Source: an uncultured Sphingomonadaceae bacterium (GTDB taxonomy: Bacteria; Pseudomonadota; Alphaproteobacteria; Sphingomonadales; Sphingomonadaceae). Taken from it: a stretch of 64,000 nucleotides of DNA. Positions within the stretch are counted from its first letter, which is position 1. Every line of letters starts with the position of its first letter. Where the stretch lies: positions 744,001-808,000 of the forward strand of contig CANMBD010000001.1 of NCBI GenBank assembly GCA_947495985.1. The letters run 5' to 3'. The translations under genes and the position numbers were made by a program. The notes under the pieces were generated by a model. The model had not been told where the DNA came from and did no database searches. It saw nothing but the letters and a program-made list of their open reading frames with translations. Below are positions 29,017-39,095 of the stretch, piece by piece.

Positions 29017-30114
29017 GTGGCAAAATCTCCCCAGAAAGCCCCATCAAAATCAAAAACTCCGGCCAAACGTGCCTCCAAAGCGCCGCCCAAAAAGGCGTCG
29101 GCGCGAGCAGGTGCCCGGCTGCCGGTTCTCAAAACACCGATATACAAGGCCAGCAAGGCCGAGCTTATGGAGTTTTACGAGCAGATGCTGCTCATCCGCC
29201 GCTTTGAGGAAAAGGCGGGACAGCTTTACGGCCTCGGTCTGATAGGTGGTTTTTGCCATCTCTATATTGGCCAGGAAGCTGTGGTCACAGGCCTGCAATC
29301 CGCGATTGAACCAGGCAAGGATAGCGTCATCACCGGCTATCGCGATCATGGCCACATGCTCGCTTGCGGTATCGACCCGAATATTGTCATGGCCGAACTA
29401 ACGGGCCGGGCGTCAGGTATATCGAAGGGTAAGGGCGGCTCGATGCATATGTTCTCGGTCGAGCATGGTTTTTATGGCGGGCACGGCATTGTCGGTGCGC
29501 AGGTTTCTCTTGGTACCGGTTTGGCCTTTGGTCATAAATACAAGGAAGATGGCGGCGTCTGTCTTGCCTATTTCGGGGATGGTGCGTCCAACCAGGGGCA
29601 GGTTTACGAAAGTTTCAACATGGCGGAGCTTTGGAAACTGCCTGTCATATTCGTTATCGAGAATAACCAATATGCGATGGGCACCAGTGTCAATCGCTCC
29701 TCCTCCGAAGACCAGCTCTATCGCCGCGGTGAAAGCTTTCGTATCCCGGGCGTCCAAGTGGATGGCATGGATGTTCTTGCGGTGCGGGGTGCTGTTGAAG
29801 AAGCCCTTAAATATGTACGTGCTGGCAAAGGTCCGGTGCTGATGGAGCTTAAAACCTACCGCTATCGCGGCCATTCCATGTCCGATCCGGCAAAATATCG
29901 CAGCCGGGACGAAGTGCAGGATGTGCGCGAAAAATCGGACCCGATCGAAAGACTGAAAGTCATGCTGATGAAGCAAGGGGTTAAAGAAGAAGATTTGAAA
30001 GCACTGGACAAGAAGGTGCGCAAGACTGTGCTGGAGGCGGCAGATTTTGCCGAAGAATCGCCGGAACCCGAATTGTCCGAGCTCTATACTGACGTTCTGG
30101 TGGGGCAATATTGA
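29017..30114 (+). CDS. pdhA: Pyruvate dehydrogenase E1 component, alpha subunit
   Basis: The TPP-binding E1-alpha subunit (365 residues from a GTG start behind AGGAAG). After a Lys/Ala/Pro-rich N-terminal extension of about 38 residues not needed for catalysis, the domain has [31 protein letters not shown], and the TPP motif [42 protein letters not shown] is the phosphorylation-site-type loop. Stop and pdhB start overlap as TGATG, so the alpha and beta subunits are translationally coupled. Confidence 0.97.
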   Translation: MAKSPQKAPSKSKTPAKRASKAPPKKASARAGARLPVLKTPIYKASKAELMEFYEQMLLIRRFEEKAGQLYGLGLIGGFCHLYIGQEAVVTGLQSAIEPGKDSVITGYRDHGHMLACGIDPNIVMAELTGRASGISKGKGGSMHMFSVEHGFYGGHGIVGAQVSLGTGLAFGHKYKEDGGVCLAYFGDGASNQGQVYESFNMAELWKLPVIFVIENNQYAMGTSVNRSSSEDQLYRRGESFRIPGVQVDGMDVLAVRGAVEEALKYVRAGKGPVLMELKTYRYRGHSMSDPAKYRSRDEVQDVREKSDPIERLKVMLMKQGVKEEDLKALDKKVRKTVLEAADFAEESPEPELSELYTDVLVGQY

Positions 30115-31478
30115 TGGCGATTGAACTGAAAATGCCCGCGCTTTCGCCAACAATGGAAGAAGGCACACTGGCCAAATGGCTGGTCAAGGAAGGTGATGAG
30201 GTCAGCTCTGGCGACATATTGGCAGAGATTGAAACCGACAAGGCGACGATGGAATTTGAAGCGGTCGATGAAGGCGTCATTTCGAAGATTATCATTGCCG
30301 AGGGCACAGATGGTGTCGCGGTTGGTGCAGTGATCGCCGAGATGACCGGAGAGGATGAAGAGGAAGGTGCATCGCCCGTGCCGTCTCCCGCCCCCGAAGC
30401 ATCATCAAAACCTGAGCCATCACCGGAAATAGCTCAGCCAGCTGCAGCGCCGCCGGTATCTCGCGCCGATGATCCGGCCGTTCCGGAAGGCACGAGCATG
30501 ATCAGCATTACTGTCCGCGAAGCACTTCGTGATGCGATGGCAGAGGAAATGCGCACGGATGACAGTGTCTTTGTGATGGGTGAGGAGGTTGCCGAATATC
30601 AGGGCGCTTACAAAGTGACGCAAGGCTTGCTGGATGAATTTGGTAGCAAGCGTGTTATCGATACGCCGATTACTGAGCACGGTTTCGCCGGCATTGGCGC
30701 AGGTGCAGCTATGGGCGGGCTGAAACCGATTGTTGAATTTATGACGTTCAACTTTGCGATGCAGGCTATCGATCAGATTATCAACTCGGCAGCGAAAACC
30801 AATTATATGTCAGGTGGACAGATGCGCTGTCCTATTGTTTTTCGCGGCCCCAATGGTGCTGCGTCTCGTGTTGGCGCACAGCATAGCCAGAATTATGGGC
30901 CCTGGTATGCCGGTGTTCCAGGCCTGATTGTGATGGCGCCATATGATGCGGCCGATGCCAAAGGCCTGTTAAAGGCGGCGATCCGCTGTCCCGACCCCGT
31001 GGTTTTTCTTGAAAATGAGTTGCTTTATGGACGGTCCTTCGAGATTCCGGATTTGGATGACTATGTTTTACCAATCGGCAAAGCACGGATCATGCGGGAA
31101 GGCGCTGATGTTACGATTGTCAGCTATTCGATAGGTGTTGGTCTGGCGCTTGAAGCTGCCGATGCGCTGGCAGGTGAGGGCATTGATGCAGAGGTTATCG
31201 ACCTGCGTACATTGCGTCCGCTGGATACGGAAACAGTTTTGCAGAGTCTGGCAAAAACCAACCGTCTGGTGGTTGCCGAGGAAGGCTGGCCGACCTGTTC
31301 CATCGCCAGCGAGATTATCGCTGTCTGTATGGAAAAGGGCTTTGACGATCTTGACGCACCGGTTGCGCGCGTGACCAACGAAGACGTCCCGTTACCCTAT
31401 GCTGCGAATCTGGAGAAAGCGGCGTTGATCGATAGCGACCGGATTATCACCGCCGCAAAAAAAGTCTGTTACCGTTAA
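30114..31478 (+). CDS. pdhB: Pyruvate dehydrogenase E1 beta subunit with N-terminal lipoyl domain
   Basis: 454 residues from the ATG at 30114. Residues 1-80 form a lipoyl domain ([19 protein letters not shown], lipoyl Lys in [13 protein letters not shown]), then an Ala/Pro/Glu linker (about 85-125), then the transketolase-like E1-beta domain ([45 protein letters not shown]). A lipoylated E1-beta is a known alphaproteobacterial trait (e.g. Zymomonas). Lipoate would come from LipA, encoded at 58086. No E2 or E3 gene follows, so those lie elsewhere. Confidence 0.97.
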   Translation: MAIELKMPALSPTMEEGTLAKWLVKEGDEVSSGDILAEIETDKATMEFEAVDEGVISKIIIAEGTDGVAVGAVIAEMTGEDEEEGASPVPSPAPEASSKPEPSPEIAQPAAAPPVSRADDPAVPEGTSMISITVREALRDAMAEEMRTDDSVFVMGEEVAEYQGAYKVTQGLLDEFGSKRVIDTPITEHGFAGIGAGAAMGGLKPIVEFMTFNFAMQAIDQIINSAAKTNYMSGGQMRCPIVFRGPNGAASRVGAQHSQNYGPWYAGVPGLIVMAPYDAADAKGLLKAAIRCPDPVVFLENELLYGRSFEIPDLDDYVLPIGKARIMREGADVTIVSYSIGVGLALEAADALAGEGIDAEVIDLRTLRPLDTETVLQSLAKTNRLVVAEEGWPTCSIASEIIAVCMEKGFDDLDAPVARVTNEDVPLPYAANLEKAALIDSDRIITAAKKVCYR

Positions 31479-31488
31479 AAAATCTGAC

Positions 31489-32199
31489 TCAGGTTATAAC
31501 GTCGTAACGGTTACACAGCCATTTCTGTCCGTTCGGAATATTGCTGGCATTTCGCATCGCGTGGTCATTGCGTTCACGCGCCACAAAAGCACTTTCGTAG
31601 CGGATGACAATATTTCCAAAAAAGCGATCTGATATCAGAGGCTTGTAGTCGTATATGACCTCGACGAAGTTGACAGCTGACGCAGGCGTCGCCGAGATTT
31701 TCTTGCCGGTCGGTCCTATACCCGAGGCCAAAGACGCATTGGTTTCTCCATCGCCTTCAGCGCCGAAACTGGATGAATAACTTGTATTGCCGCCATAGCA
31801 ACGTTGCCAACGGATCCATTGTCCTTCATCGGAACCGGCCAACCCATTATGCTCCAGATTCGACAGGATAATCCTGGCATTGGGCGAGAAGTCGATGCTG
31901 CTGCCAGTCAGATGGGCACCGGTGAAAATTTCCCGAATATCAGCTTCATCAATAGTGTTTCGGACACGTGACGCGTTATCCGCTACCAGCATAGCGACCT
32001 GACTGACTTGCAAATGTCCAACAGCGAGATTGGCAGTTTCCATTCCGGTAAGGCCGATCGTGAGCATGAACGGTGCAACGAAAGCAAATTCGATCAGCGC
32101 CAGGCCGCTCTTGTCCTGATGGAGTTTACCGAGAAACCGGGTTGCCCGGTTGTCAGGCATGATTTTCTTTGGCGTAAATTTTTTCAAAATATTGTTCAT
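31489..32199 (-). CDS. TadE-like pilin/secretion protein
   Basis: A 236-residue TadE-type protein. After a short basic N terminus, the hallmark hydrophobic segment with preceding Glu (DKSGLALIEFAFVAPFMLTIGL, about residues 30-50) marks a type IV-like prepilin domain. The remainder is extracytoplasmic with two cysteines. The ATG at 32199 lies two bases after the stop of the upstream TadE gene. It is the last of a minus-strand trio (TadG/VWA, TadE, TadE) lacking the rest of a Tad pilus cluster. Confidence 0.87.
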   Translation of the reverse strand: MNNILKKFTPKKIMPDNRATRFLGKLHQDKSGLALIEFAFVAPFMLTIGLTGMETANLAVGHLQVSQVAMLVADNASRVRNTIDEADIREIFTGAHLTGSSIDFSPNARIILSNLEHNGLAGSDEGQWIRWQRCYGGNTSYSSSFGAEGDGETNASLASGIGPTGKKISATPASAVNFVEVIYDYKPLISDRFFGNIVIRYESAFVARERNDHAMRNASNIPNGQKWLCNRYDVIT

Positions 32200-32200
32200 A

Positions 32201-32794
32201 TCACGGCTCACACAATTCTGGATCGGCGACCTGGGAACCATAAGGCTGGTTCCGGACCGCCGTAGCGTTGTAGCTGGTCATTCTTTTGCTGCCGCCAAAC
32301 ATACTAGCCAGCGGAAATATTCGCGGTGAATCGATAGTGATTTCGTAGTTCACAATATCGTCGGGTCCACCGGTTCCGGTTCTACCGGTGTTCACATCAA
32401 ATACGCCGTTACCATTACCATCAAGATAGCAATCTCCGCTATCGAGGTTACCGTCGCCATTGACGTCTGTGGTCAGCTTTTCCGGTTTTCCGATATTGGT
32501 AAACTCAAAATAGCTACGGACTTTGACATCAACTGTCGCATTTTTCAGCAGAAGCGGGCCCAATCCCTTTATGACGTCAGCCTTGACGTCGGCTTCGGTT
32601 TTGCCACCGACCGAAGCCTGGCGTGCGACCTTGTGCATCACAGATTTTGACAAAGTGTCGATATAGCCTTGATAGCCAATCTCCATGATACCGAGCAGCA
32701 GCACGATCAGGGGACCGGCGATCAGGCCGAATTCCATGAGTGTTGCGCCCTCTTGGTCGCGGTTCAAGCGAGAAAGTCTGGATTGTATATTCAT
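32201..32794 (-). CDS. TadE-like protein with calcium-loop motif
   Basis: A 197-residue TadE-type protein. The prepilin-like motif is at 13-40 (QEGATLMEFGLIAGPLIVLLL). At 110-133 it carries tandem EF-hand/dockerin-like loops (DVNGDGNLDSGD, DGNGNGVFD) that could bind calcium. The start shares a base with the stop of the upstream VWA gene (TGATG). I infer an outer-surface or pilus-associated role with its two neighbours. The same calcium loop may occur in related sphingomonad TadE proteins. Confidence 0.86.
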   Translation of the reverse strand: MNIQSRLSRLNRDQEGATLMEFGLIAGPLIVLLLGIMEIGYQGYIDTLSKSVMHKVARQASVGGKTEADVKADVIKGLGPLLLKNATVDVKVRSYFEFTNIGKPEKLTTDVNGDGNLDSGDCYLDGNGNGVFDVNTGRTGTGGPDDIVNYEITIDSPRIFPLASMFGGSKRMTSYNATAVRNQPYGSQVADPELCEP

Positions 32795-34803
32795 CAGTTT
32801 GACAACCTCAATCCGCCGATTTTCTGTGCAATGTTCGCGAAAGCAGCCTGAAGGGTTGCTCTGTCGGTCGCAGCGGCGGCGTTACCGGGACTGCTGGCGC
32901 AGGCCAACATGTTCGCCGATACGGTCGCAGTACCAAATTGAACGACCCAGACTGTCCACCCCTTCGCCCGGACTGCAGCGCACATTAACTGGAATCGGTG
33001 GGCTTGCCGCGCAGCCAACTCTGTATCGCCAGCATTTGCAGTCGCGATACTGCTATCCAGTTTTTGATAGCCGTAGGCACCATAGTTGGTTTGCCGGATT
33101 ACCATATTACCGTCAGTCATGAAGACAACGTGCCGGCCAATGCTGAAACCATTTGGTGCGGTTGAGTTCTCAGCCTTGAACAATCCGTCCTCTGACAGCA
33201 AACGAGCGCCCCAGATCATGCCGATGGTATGATTGGTGAAACCACCATCCTGCAATCCGGAGATATAGCTTTCCAGATCATTTGACGAACCATCATCATA
33301 GGTCGCGTAAGATTGCAGTTTCCGGGCGGGTGCCGGGCAAGCTGCAGAGTCTCCGCTCAAAGAAATTTTTGACCCTGACGTCGCCGTATTTGTATCTGCA
33401 CGGTCATATTTTAAGTCTCGCCAGAATGGAGCCCATCTGGAATCTGCATCAGTTGGCAAGAGATCAATTTGCAGATCAAGCGCATCCGCCGGGATGGCCG
33501 TCGTGGCAGTGGTTATGGATGTATTGGACTTGCGCTCAACGATACAGCCTTCCCAACGTTCCAGATCCTCACCATCAGTCGTAGGGTTCTGCGCCGCAGG
33601 ATTGGTGGATTTTATGGAACGCACATAATCATACACATCGTGCGTCTCAGCATCATAGGACCAATCTGAAATTTTCACTGCCCCTGGCTGCCATTTGTCA
33701 ACCTGAACAATGGGTATCTCTTCCGTCGTTCTGGTACGGGTACGTTCACACTGACGCCAAAAGGAAGGACCAACGGCTCCAGCAGGCGGTGCATCCGTGC
33801 TGCCATCCCAAGACGTATATTCAAAACTGTCTACGATGCGCGTCTTTATGTTTCCGGATCTTGTCTCGGAAATGAGGAGCGGATCACCGGATGGGTTTGG
33901 AACAAAATAAGTGTCTACATTGAGGTTATCTGCATACCGGTCTGTGCACTCTGGTCCATCGAGCTGAGCCAGCGATTCAACAAAATCGTTCTCAACAATG
34001 GTATATCCTGGAGCGGTCTTGTCCTCGACCTCGAAAACCGCCTTGCGGGTCTGATAAGTCGCCCGATCGCCTGCGGTTCCTCCGATGAGCCAGGTTGGAT
34101 CGGCATCATACAGGATCTCACCGACATTGACGGTGCTGGAATAAGGTACAAAGCCGTAACGGATCTGTTCGTTTGAAACACCGCCTCCGGGTCCCAATAT
34201 TCCGTAAAAGTCTTTAACTGCGACTTTCAAGGCATCCAGCCTGGTGCCGCCATCTGTCACAGTGTTGCCCATGGAACCTGTTACGTCGAGTACCATCATT
34301 ACATCGACATTACCGACATCAAGACGACTGGTGCAATCTGTTTGGATTACCATATTCTCGTAACCAAAAACGCGCATCAATGTCGTTCTGATTGTGGTTT
34401 GCGCCTCGCCATTGACGACCCGGACACCTGCGCCGTCTGTAAAGCTCACCTTGTTTTTGGAAACTTCAGTGCCATCGCTGTCTGTAATTGTTGCATCGAA
34501 GGCGGTTGAGCCGAAAGACCCTTCCGGAAAGTTAAATGAAAAAAACTTGTTGGCTTCATTCAAGTCATCCGCGGTCAAAGTATCCTGGGTCATGTTACGC
34601 CGCGCGGCCAAAACCCCGGCGTCACATGCCTGTTGGAGCCGAGCCTGCGCCATGTAGGCGCGGCCGATATCGACGCCGCCGCCGACCAAACCAGCAATCG
34701 GGAAGAGGGCTGCAGCCGCCATCGCCAAAGTATTACCGGCAGTATCCTTGCGTAGCTTTTGCAAAAACGACACTCGCGATTTTATCTCGTTATTATCAAC
34801 CAT
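32794..34803 (-). CDS. TadG-like protein with von Willebrand A domain
   Basis: A 669-residue envelope protein. An N-terminal TadG segment (GNTLAMAAAALFPIAGLVGGGVDIG, pilin-type helix) is followed by a VWA domain with an intact MIDAS motif DVTGSMG and a long extracytoplasmic tail. Tad-pilus clusters include such genes, but here no tadABC, rcpA or prepilin peptidase is seen, so the locus may make a separate surface structure. The ATG at 34803 is favoured by AGAGG upstream; another ATG at 34830 adds nine residues. Divergent from the squalene/phytoene-synthase-like gene. Confidence 0.85.
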   Translation of the reverse strand: MVDNNEIKSRVSFLQKLRKDTAGNTLAMAAAALFPIAGLVGGGVDIGRAYMAQARLQQACDAGVLAARRNMTQDTLTADDLNEANKFFSFNFPEGSFGSTAFDATITDSDGTEVSKNKVSFTDGAGVRVVNGEAQTTIRTTLMRVFGYENMVIQTDCTSRLDVGNVDVMMVLDVTGSMGNTVTDGGTRLDALKVAVKDFYGILGPGGGVSNEQIRYGFVPYSSTVNVGEILYDADPTWLIGGTAGDRATYQTRKAVFEVEDKTAPGYTIVENDFVESLAQLDGPECTDRYADNLNVDTYFVPNPSGDPLLISETRSGNIKTRIVDSFEYTSWDGSTDAPPAGAVGPSFWRQCERTRTRTTEEIPIVQVDKWQPGAVKISDWSYDAETHDVYDYVRSIKSTNPAAQNPTTDGEDLERWEGCIVERKSNTSITTATTAIPADALDLQIDLLPTDADSRWAPFWRDLKYDRADTNTATSGSKISLSGDSAACPAPARKLQSYATYDDGSSNDLESYISGLQDGGFTNHTIGMIWGARLLSEDGLFKAENSTAPNGFSIGRHVVFMTDGNMVIRQTNYGAYGYQKLDSSIATANAGDTELAARQAHRFQLMCAAVRAKGWTVWVVQFGTATVSANMLACASSPGNAAAATDRATLQAAFANIAQKIGGLRLSN

Positions 34804-34957
34804 GCCCCTGGCCTCTGATCTATGCGTCATTAATTCACGCCGGTGGATTTCAATTCAGCGTGTCTGATAGAGAGAAAAGGGTTAGCGGCTGACCAAGGGC
34901 TATGGTTAAAGCAATCTTTACCTTGATTTTCGTTGGAAAACTGTTGACGGCACCGGC

Positions 34958-35629
34958 ATGAATGACGCGGTTTTACAACTTGATCCGTTGCGGCGACTGG
35001 TTTTAGCCTATGCAAAGAAGCCTGATCGCGAACGCTATACCCTTGTTTTTGCATTGGACGCTAGATTTGCCGACGTTATTCGGTCAACGTCGGAAACATT
35101 GATTGGACAAATGCGGTTAACCTGGTGGCGGGATATTTTAACCAAGGCTGTAACTGAACGCCCAACCGGCGAGCCATTGGTGGCACTGATTAATCAGGCA
35201 GAGCAAAAGGGAGCTGATCTGTCGCCACTGCTGCATCTTTTGGAAGGGTGGGAATATTTGCTCGAAGATTTTCCATGGGACGATCGGCAGTTCGAGCAAT
35301 ATGCGGAGAAACGGGGCGAAGGACTTTTTTCTTTTGCGAGCGGCGGTTCCAGCACCCTTAGCGTGAAACAAGGGAAAGCCGCACAAGCTTGGGCCCTTTG
35401 GGACTTTGCCCGGCACTGTTCCGATAAAAAAATGCGAGAGCAGGCGTTCAACAAATGTATCCAACTATATAGTAGCGGTGATCCGGTGAGTTTTGACAGA
35501 AGCGGTCGACCGCTCTCAATTCTCTGTAAATTGACGCAAAGTGATGTAAAAAAAGGATCGTTAGCAGCCGATCTTTATCGTCCGGCGATCGCTAGTAAGA
35601 TCATCTGGCATGGCGTGACCGGCTGTTAA
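34958..35629 (+). CDS. Squalene/phytoene synthase family protein (NDUFAF6-like)
   Basis: A 223-residue all-helical protein related to the squalene/phytoene synthase superfamily: YTLVFALDARFADVIRSTSETLIGQMRLTWWRD matches the conserved first helices, with the RLTWWRD motif. The Asp-rich metal motifs of true prenyl synthases are not present, and the C terminus is truncated relative to enzymes (about 280-330 residues), so a prenyl-synthase activity is doubtful; NDUFAF6-type assembly factors have the same features. Divergent from the TadG-like gene with 154 bp between them. Confidence 0.75.
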   Translation: MNDAVLQLDPLRRLVLAYAKKPDRERYTLVFALDARFADVIRSTSETLIGQMRLTWWRDILTKAVTERPTGEPLVALINQAEQKGADLSPLLHLLEGWEYLLEDFPWDDRQFEQYAEKRGEGLFSFASGGSSTLSVKQGKAAQAWALWDFARHCSDKKMREQAFNKCIQLYSSGDPVSFDRSGRPLSILCKLTQSDVKKGSLAADLYRPAIASKIIWHGVTGC

Positions 35630-35664
35630 CACCAAGAAGAACAGCATGAAAGGGCGGCCAGCAC

Positions 35665-36132
35665 ATGAAAAGATATGTCGCTGGTGCCGGAAGTATGATG
35701 CTGTTGATGACGGCGGGACTTTTCCTGTGGATTGGCGCTAACAGTCAGGAAGTGGTGATTCCGGATGCGCCGCCGCCTCCCGAACCGATGGAGCCGGAAG
35801 GCTTGCCAGAGGCTGATGAAACCGCGCTAGCACCCGGGCCGCCGCCGCCAACGCCGCCCAAAGCCTATAAGGCCTCTCGTGAGGAGCGGCGGTTCAATCG
35901 TTATGATCGTAATCGTGACGAGGTTATAACCCGGCTTGAATTGATGAGCAGCCGCACGAAGGCTTTCAAAGCGCTCGATAAGGACGGCAACAACCTGCTG
36001 ACCTTTGAAGAATGGGCAGTTGCAACCAGTGATCGATTTGCTGGCGCAGACGCGGATGAAAACGGGCAACTGACCCGATCCGAGTTTAGAAGCACCAGGC
36101 CCAAGCGAACGGCATCCCGATGCAAATGTTAG
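35665..36132 (+). CDS. Membrane-anchored EF-hand protein
   Basis: A 155-residue protein. An N-terminal signal/anchor helix (about 8-25, [15 protein letters not shown]) is followed by a Pro-rich linker ([17 protein letters not shown]) and three EF-hand-like calcium loops ([36 protein letters not shown]). It would bind calcium in the periplasm. The C terminus is short and basic with two cysteines (CKC). Its TAG stop overlaps the TAA of trmFO on the opposite strand by four bases. Confidence 0.82.
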   Translation: MKRYVAGAGSMMLLMTAGLFLWIGANSQEVVIPDAPPPPEPMEPEGLPEADETALAPGPPPPTPPKAYKASREERRFNRYDRNRDEVITRLELMSSRTKAFKALDKDGNNLLTFEEWAVATSDRFAGADADENGQLTRSEFRSTRPKRTASRCKC

Positions 36133-37478
36133 GCGGCCTGCGGCTCATTTATAAATGACTGCTGCCAGTCTGCAAAATCTTTTCGGGCGCGGGCGGTATA
36201 GGCTTCTTTACGTTCCTTCTTTTTCACGCGCTGTTCGAAAGGTGGAAATAGCCCAAAATTGACATTCATTGGTTGATAATCCCGGGCGTCTGCGCCGCCG
36301 GTGATGTGGGAGAGCAACGCACCGAAAGCAGTCGTCTGCGGGGGATAGGCAAATGTTTCACCTTTGACCTCTGCCGCAACCATGCGGCCGACCATCAGGC
36401 CAACTGCCGCGCTTTCGACATAGCCTTCGCAACCTGTAATCTGTCCAGCAAAGCGAATATGCGGCGCTTTCTTTAGACGCATTTCTCTGTCGAGCAATTT
36501 GGGCGCATTGATGAATGTGTTTCGATGCAACCCGCCCATGCGGGCAAACTCCGCATTTTCCAGGCCTGGAATGGAACGCAGTAATTCCCCTTGCGCGCCA
36601 TATTTTAGTTTGGTCTGGAAACCAACCATGTTCCAAAGTGTGCCCAGCGCATTATCCTGCCGCAGCTGTACCACCGCATAAGCGCTCTCGCCGGTATGTT
36701 CATTGGTAAGGCCAACCGGTTTCATCGGGCCAAAACGCAGGGTTTCAGGACCACGTGACGCCATGACTTCAATCGGCATACAGCCTTCGAAATAGGGCGT
36801 GTTCTTCTCCCATTCCTTGAAATCGGTCTTTTCACCGTCGAGCAGGCCCTGAATGAAGGCTTCATATTGCTCCCGGTTCATCGGGCAATTGATGTAGTCC
36901 TTGCCGTCTCCTTCGGGGCCGACCTTATCCCAGCGCGACTGCATCCACGCGATATCCATATTGATGCTGTCTTTATAAACAATCGGCGCAATGGCATCGA
37001 AAAAGGCCAGGGAGTCTTCACCAGTAGCCGCGCCAATGCTTTCGGCCAGCGTCATGGCGGTGAGCGGGCCGGTTGCGACGATGGTCAGGCCGCTTTCGGG
37101 AAGCTGGTCGATCCTTTCGCGGATAATCTCGATATTTGGATGTTCGCTCAGTGCTTTGGTGACACCATCAGAGAAATGATCACGGTCGACGGCCAGCGCC
37201 GAACCGGCAGGCAACCGGTGCTTGTCACCTTCGCCCATTATGATGGATCCAAGATCCCGCATTTCAGCGTGAAGCAGGCCCACAGCGTTTTTCTCTGCAT
37301 CATCGGAGCGGAAGCTGTTGGAACAGACCAGTTCTGCAAGTCCGTCTGTCTGATGGGCCGGTGTCATGTCGCCGCTTCCGCGCATTTCGGAAAGGCGCAC
37401 TTTTATGCCAGCCTCTGCCAATTGCCATGCCGCTTCTGATCCGGCGAGCCCGCCGCCAATTATGTGAACATCTGTCAT
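36129..37478 (-). CDS. trmFO: tRNA (m5U54) methyltransferase TrmFO
   Basis: A flavoprotein that methylates U54 of the tRNA T-loop using methylenetetrahydrofolate and FADH2. The 449-residue protein begins with the dinucleotide-binding motif [19 protein letters not shown], then CSNSFRS and [12 protein letters not shown], both typical of TrmFO. C-terminal [11 protein letters not shown] and NVNFGLFPP complete it. The stop overlaps the EF-hand gene stop. The next gene on the opposite strand begins 72 bp upstream. Confidence 0.97.
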   Translation of the reverse strand: MTDVHIIGGGLAGSEAAWQLAEAGIKVRLSEMRGSGDMTPAHQTDGLAELVCSNSFRSDDAEKNAVGLLHAEMRDLGSIIMGEGDKHRLPAGSALAVDRDHFSDGVTKALSEHPNIEIIRERIDQLPESGLTIVATGPLTAMTLAESIGAATGEDSLAFFDAIAPIVYKDSINMDIAWMQSRWDKVGPEGDGKDYINCPMNREQYEAFIQGLLDGEKTDFKEWEKNTPYFEGCMPIEVMASRGPETLRFGPMKPVGLTNEHTGESAYAVVQLRQDNALGTLWNMVGFQTKLKYGAQGELLRSIPGLENAEFARMGGLHRNTFINAPKLLDREMRLKKAPHIRFAGQITGCEGYVESAAVGLMVGRMVAAEVKGETFAYPPQTTAFGALLSHITGGADARDYQPMNVNFGLFPPFEQRVKKKERKEAYTARARKDFADWQQSFINEPQAA

Positions 37479-37550
37479 GGCGTCTCTGTGTTGCCGGAAG
37501 TGACAAAAGTCAATCTGGCAGAGAGGGAGCGAGCATGATAGGCCGTCGAT

Positions 37551-38216
37551 ATGAAACGCGCGATTATCGAGTCCCGGCCCTATCTGCTGCTCAGCCTGCT
37601 GTTCGGTATCAGCTATTTTTTTGTGAAAGACGGCAATATTCCAGGCATGTATCTGATGTTCTGGAAGGGCGCAGGTGTTGGTTTTCTAGCCGTTTACGCC
37701 TTGCGGCGGGCGCATAATTTTGAAGGAAAATTGATCGCAGCGGTCATGGCTTTTGGCGCTTTGGGCGACATGTTGATTGAATTTGACCTTATGGCCGGGG
37801 CAGGGGCATTCATTGTCGGGCATTGCATAGCGATTGGGCTCTATTGGCGACATCGGCGGCCCGAGACCTCGTTCAGCCAGAAAGCCTTTGCGCTATTGTT
37901 GGTTCCCATCACAATGTTCATCGCTTGGTCGCTGCCCTTTGATCGTTCAGAAGCGCTGGGACTTGCGGTTTACAGCCTATTTTTGTCGGTCATGGCGGCG
38001 ATGGCCTGGACCAGCAGCTTTCCCCGCTATCGGGTGGGGATTGGCGCGTTGCTATTTATTGTCTCTGATCTGTTTATTTTTGCGCAAATGGGTTTTCTTC
38101 AGAATTCCGCCATTCCGGGCTGGACTATTTGGCCGCTCTACTATGTCGGACAATTTCTGATCGTTACCGGCGTGGTGCGGACATTACGCAAAGAAATGGC
38201 AATACCGAATCCCTGA
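37551..38216 (+). CDS. YhhN-family lysoplasmalogenase-like membrane protein
   Basis: A 221-residue, roughly eight-helix membrane protein of the YhhN/TMEM86 family, whose animal members hydrolyse lysoplasmalogen vinyl-ether bonds. Signature acidic positions are present in the helices ([31 protein letters not shown]). The activity of bacterial members is mostly untested, and plasmalogens are unusual in such bacteria, so the enzymatic role is uncertain. It starts 72 bp from trmFO and converges on the dioxygenase gene three bases later. Confidence 0.82.
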   Translation: MKRAIIESRPYLLLSLLFGISYFFVKDGNIPGMYLMFWKGAGVGFLAVYALRRAHNFEGKLIAAVMAFGALGDMLIEFDLMAGAGAFIVGHCIAIGLYWRHRRPETSFSQKAFALLLVPITMFIAWSLPFDRSEALGLAVYSLFLSVMAAMAWTSSFPRYRVGIGALLFIVSDLFIFAQMGFLQNSAIPGWTIWPLYYVGQFLIVTGVVRTLRKEMAIPNP

Positions 38217-38219
38217 AAA

Positions 38220-39059
38220 TCAGACGCTGGCGGCAATTGTTGTCCGGTGCAGCAGCCGGTCATGGCCTTCATATCCGCCCGTTGCGCAGTGCAATACTGA
38301 GCGGTTGTCCCACATGATGAGCATGTCAGGCTCCCATTTGTGACGATAGACAAATTCCTTGCGGCTTTGCCAGGCATATAGTTCCGTGAGCAAGGGCAGG
38401 GCTTCTTGCTGCGTCATGCCTTCAAAGCCAATTATATAACCCATGCAGCTGAACAAGCCGAGCTGCCCGGTTTCGGGATGTTCACGGATCAACGGGTGAA
38501 CCTGTGTTTCTCGTGCTGATTCGTCAGGGCGAATATCCATGCTGCGTCCTTCGTCTTTTTTGCCATAGGCGCCATCAGGTGCGTAGGCGAGTTGAGCGCT
38601 GTGGATCGCGATCTTGCCTTCCAGCTTTGCCCGCATCTCCGAGGGCATGGCATCAAGCGCGGCATGCTGGTTAGCAAACAAGGTATCGCCGCCAACAGGT
38701 GGAATTTCGACCGCAAGCAGGCAAGTGCCGGCGGGCGGTTTTTCCTGAAAACTCCAGTCACTATGCCAGTTTTCGGCAAAAAGCGGTGATGTCTCATCGG
38801 CATTGCGCCTTATGGCCGCAATATGCTCCCTGCCTTTAATCGGATCGAAAAACGGGTCATGTCCAAATCCGCCAAAATAGAGAGTGAATCGTTCCAGATC
38901 ATCGTCGGACATTTTTTGTTCCGGGAAAGATAATACGTGATATTTCAACCAGGCAGTGCGGATTTCTTTCACCTGTTCGTCATTTAACGGGGCGGAAAGG
39001 TTCAGTCCGGTGACAACAGCTCCGCAAGCTTGGCCTGATGGCGTGACCACAATCGACAT
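38220..39059 (-). CDS. TauD/TfdA-family Fe(II)/2-oxoglutarate dioxygenase
   Basis: A 279-residue double-stranded beta-helix enzyme. The 2-His-1-carboxylate iron triad is visible: H99 and D101 in ENWHSDWSFQ and the distal His in SVLHCATGG (about 257), with an arginine near 270 for 2-oxoglutarate. This places it in the TauD/TfdA superfamily, which oxidises sulfonates, chlorinated phenoxyacids and other small substrates. No transport or taurine genes adjoin, so substrate is unknown. Flanked by a GNAT gene upstream. Confidence 0.9.
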   Translation of the reverse strand: MSIVVTPSGQACGAVVTGLNLSAPLNDEQVKEIRTAWLKYHVLSFPEQKMSDDDLERFTLYFGGFGHDPFFDPIKGREHIAAIRRNADETSPLFAENWHSDWSFQEKPPAGTCLLAVEIPPVGGDTLFANQHAALDAMPSEMRAKLEGKIAIHSAQLAYAPDGAYGKKDEGRSMDIRPDESARETQVHPLIREHPETGQLGLFSCMGYIIGFEGMTQQEALPLLTELYAWQSRKEFVYRHKWEPDMLIMWDNRSVLHCATGGYEGHDRLLHRTTIAASV

Positions 39060-39095
39060 ATAATCCTCTCCCCAAATTCCCCGATAGCAAAGAGC

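Noticed and set aside
29413..30168. 251-codon minus-strand frame opposite pdhA
   Set aside because: pdhA is complete with TPP motif; the frame is composition-driven.
30114..31478. Lipoyl domain fused to PdhB as a novelty
   Set aside because: This fusion is a known feature of alphaproteobacterial pyruvate dehydrogenase.
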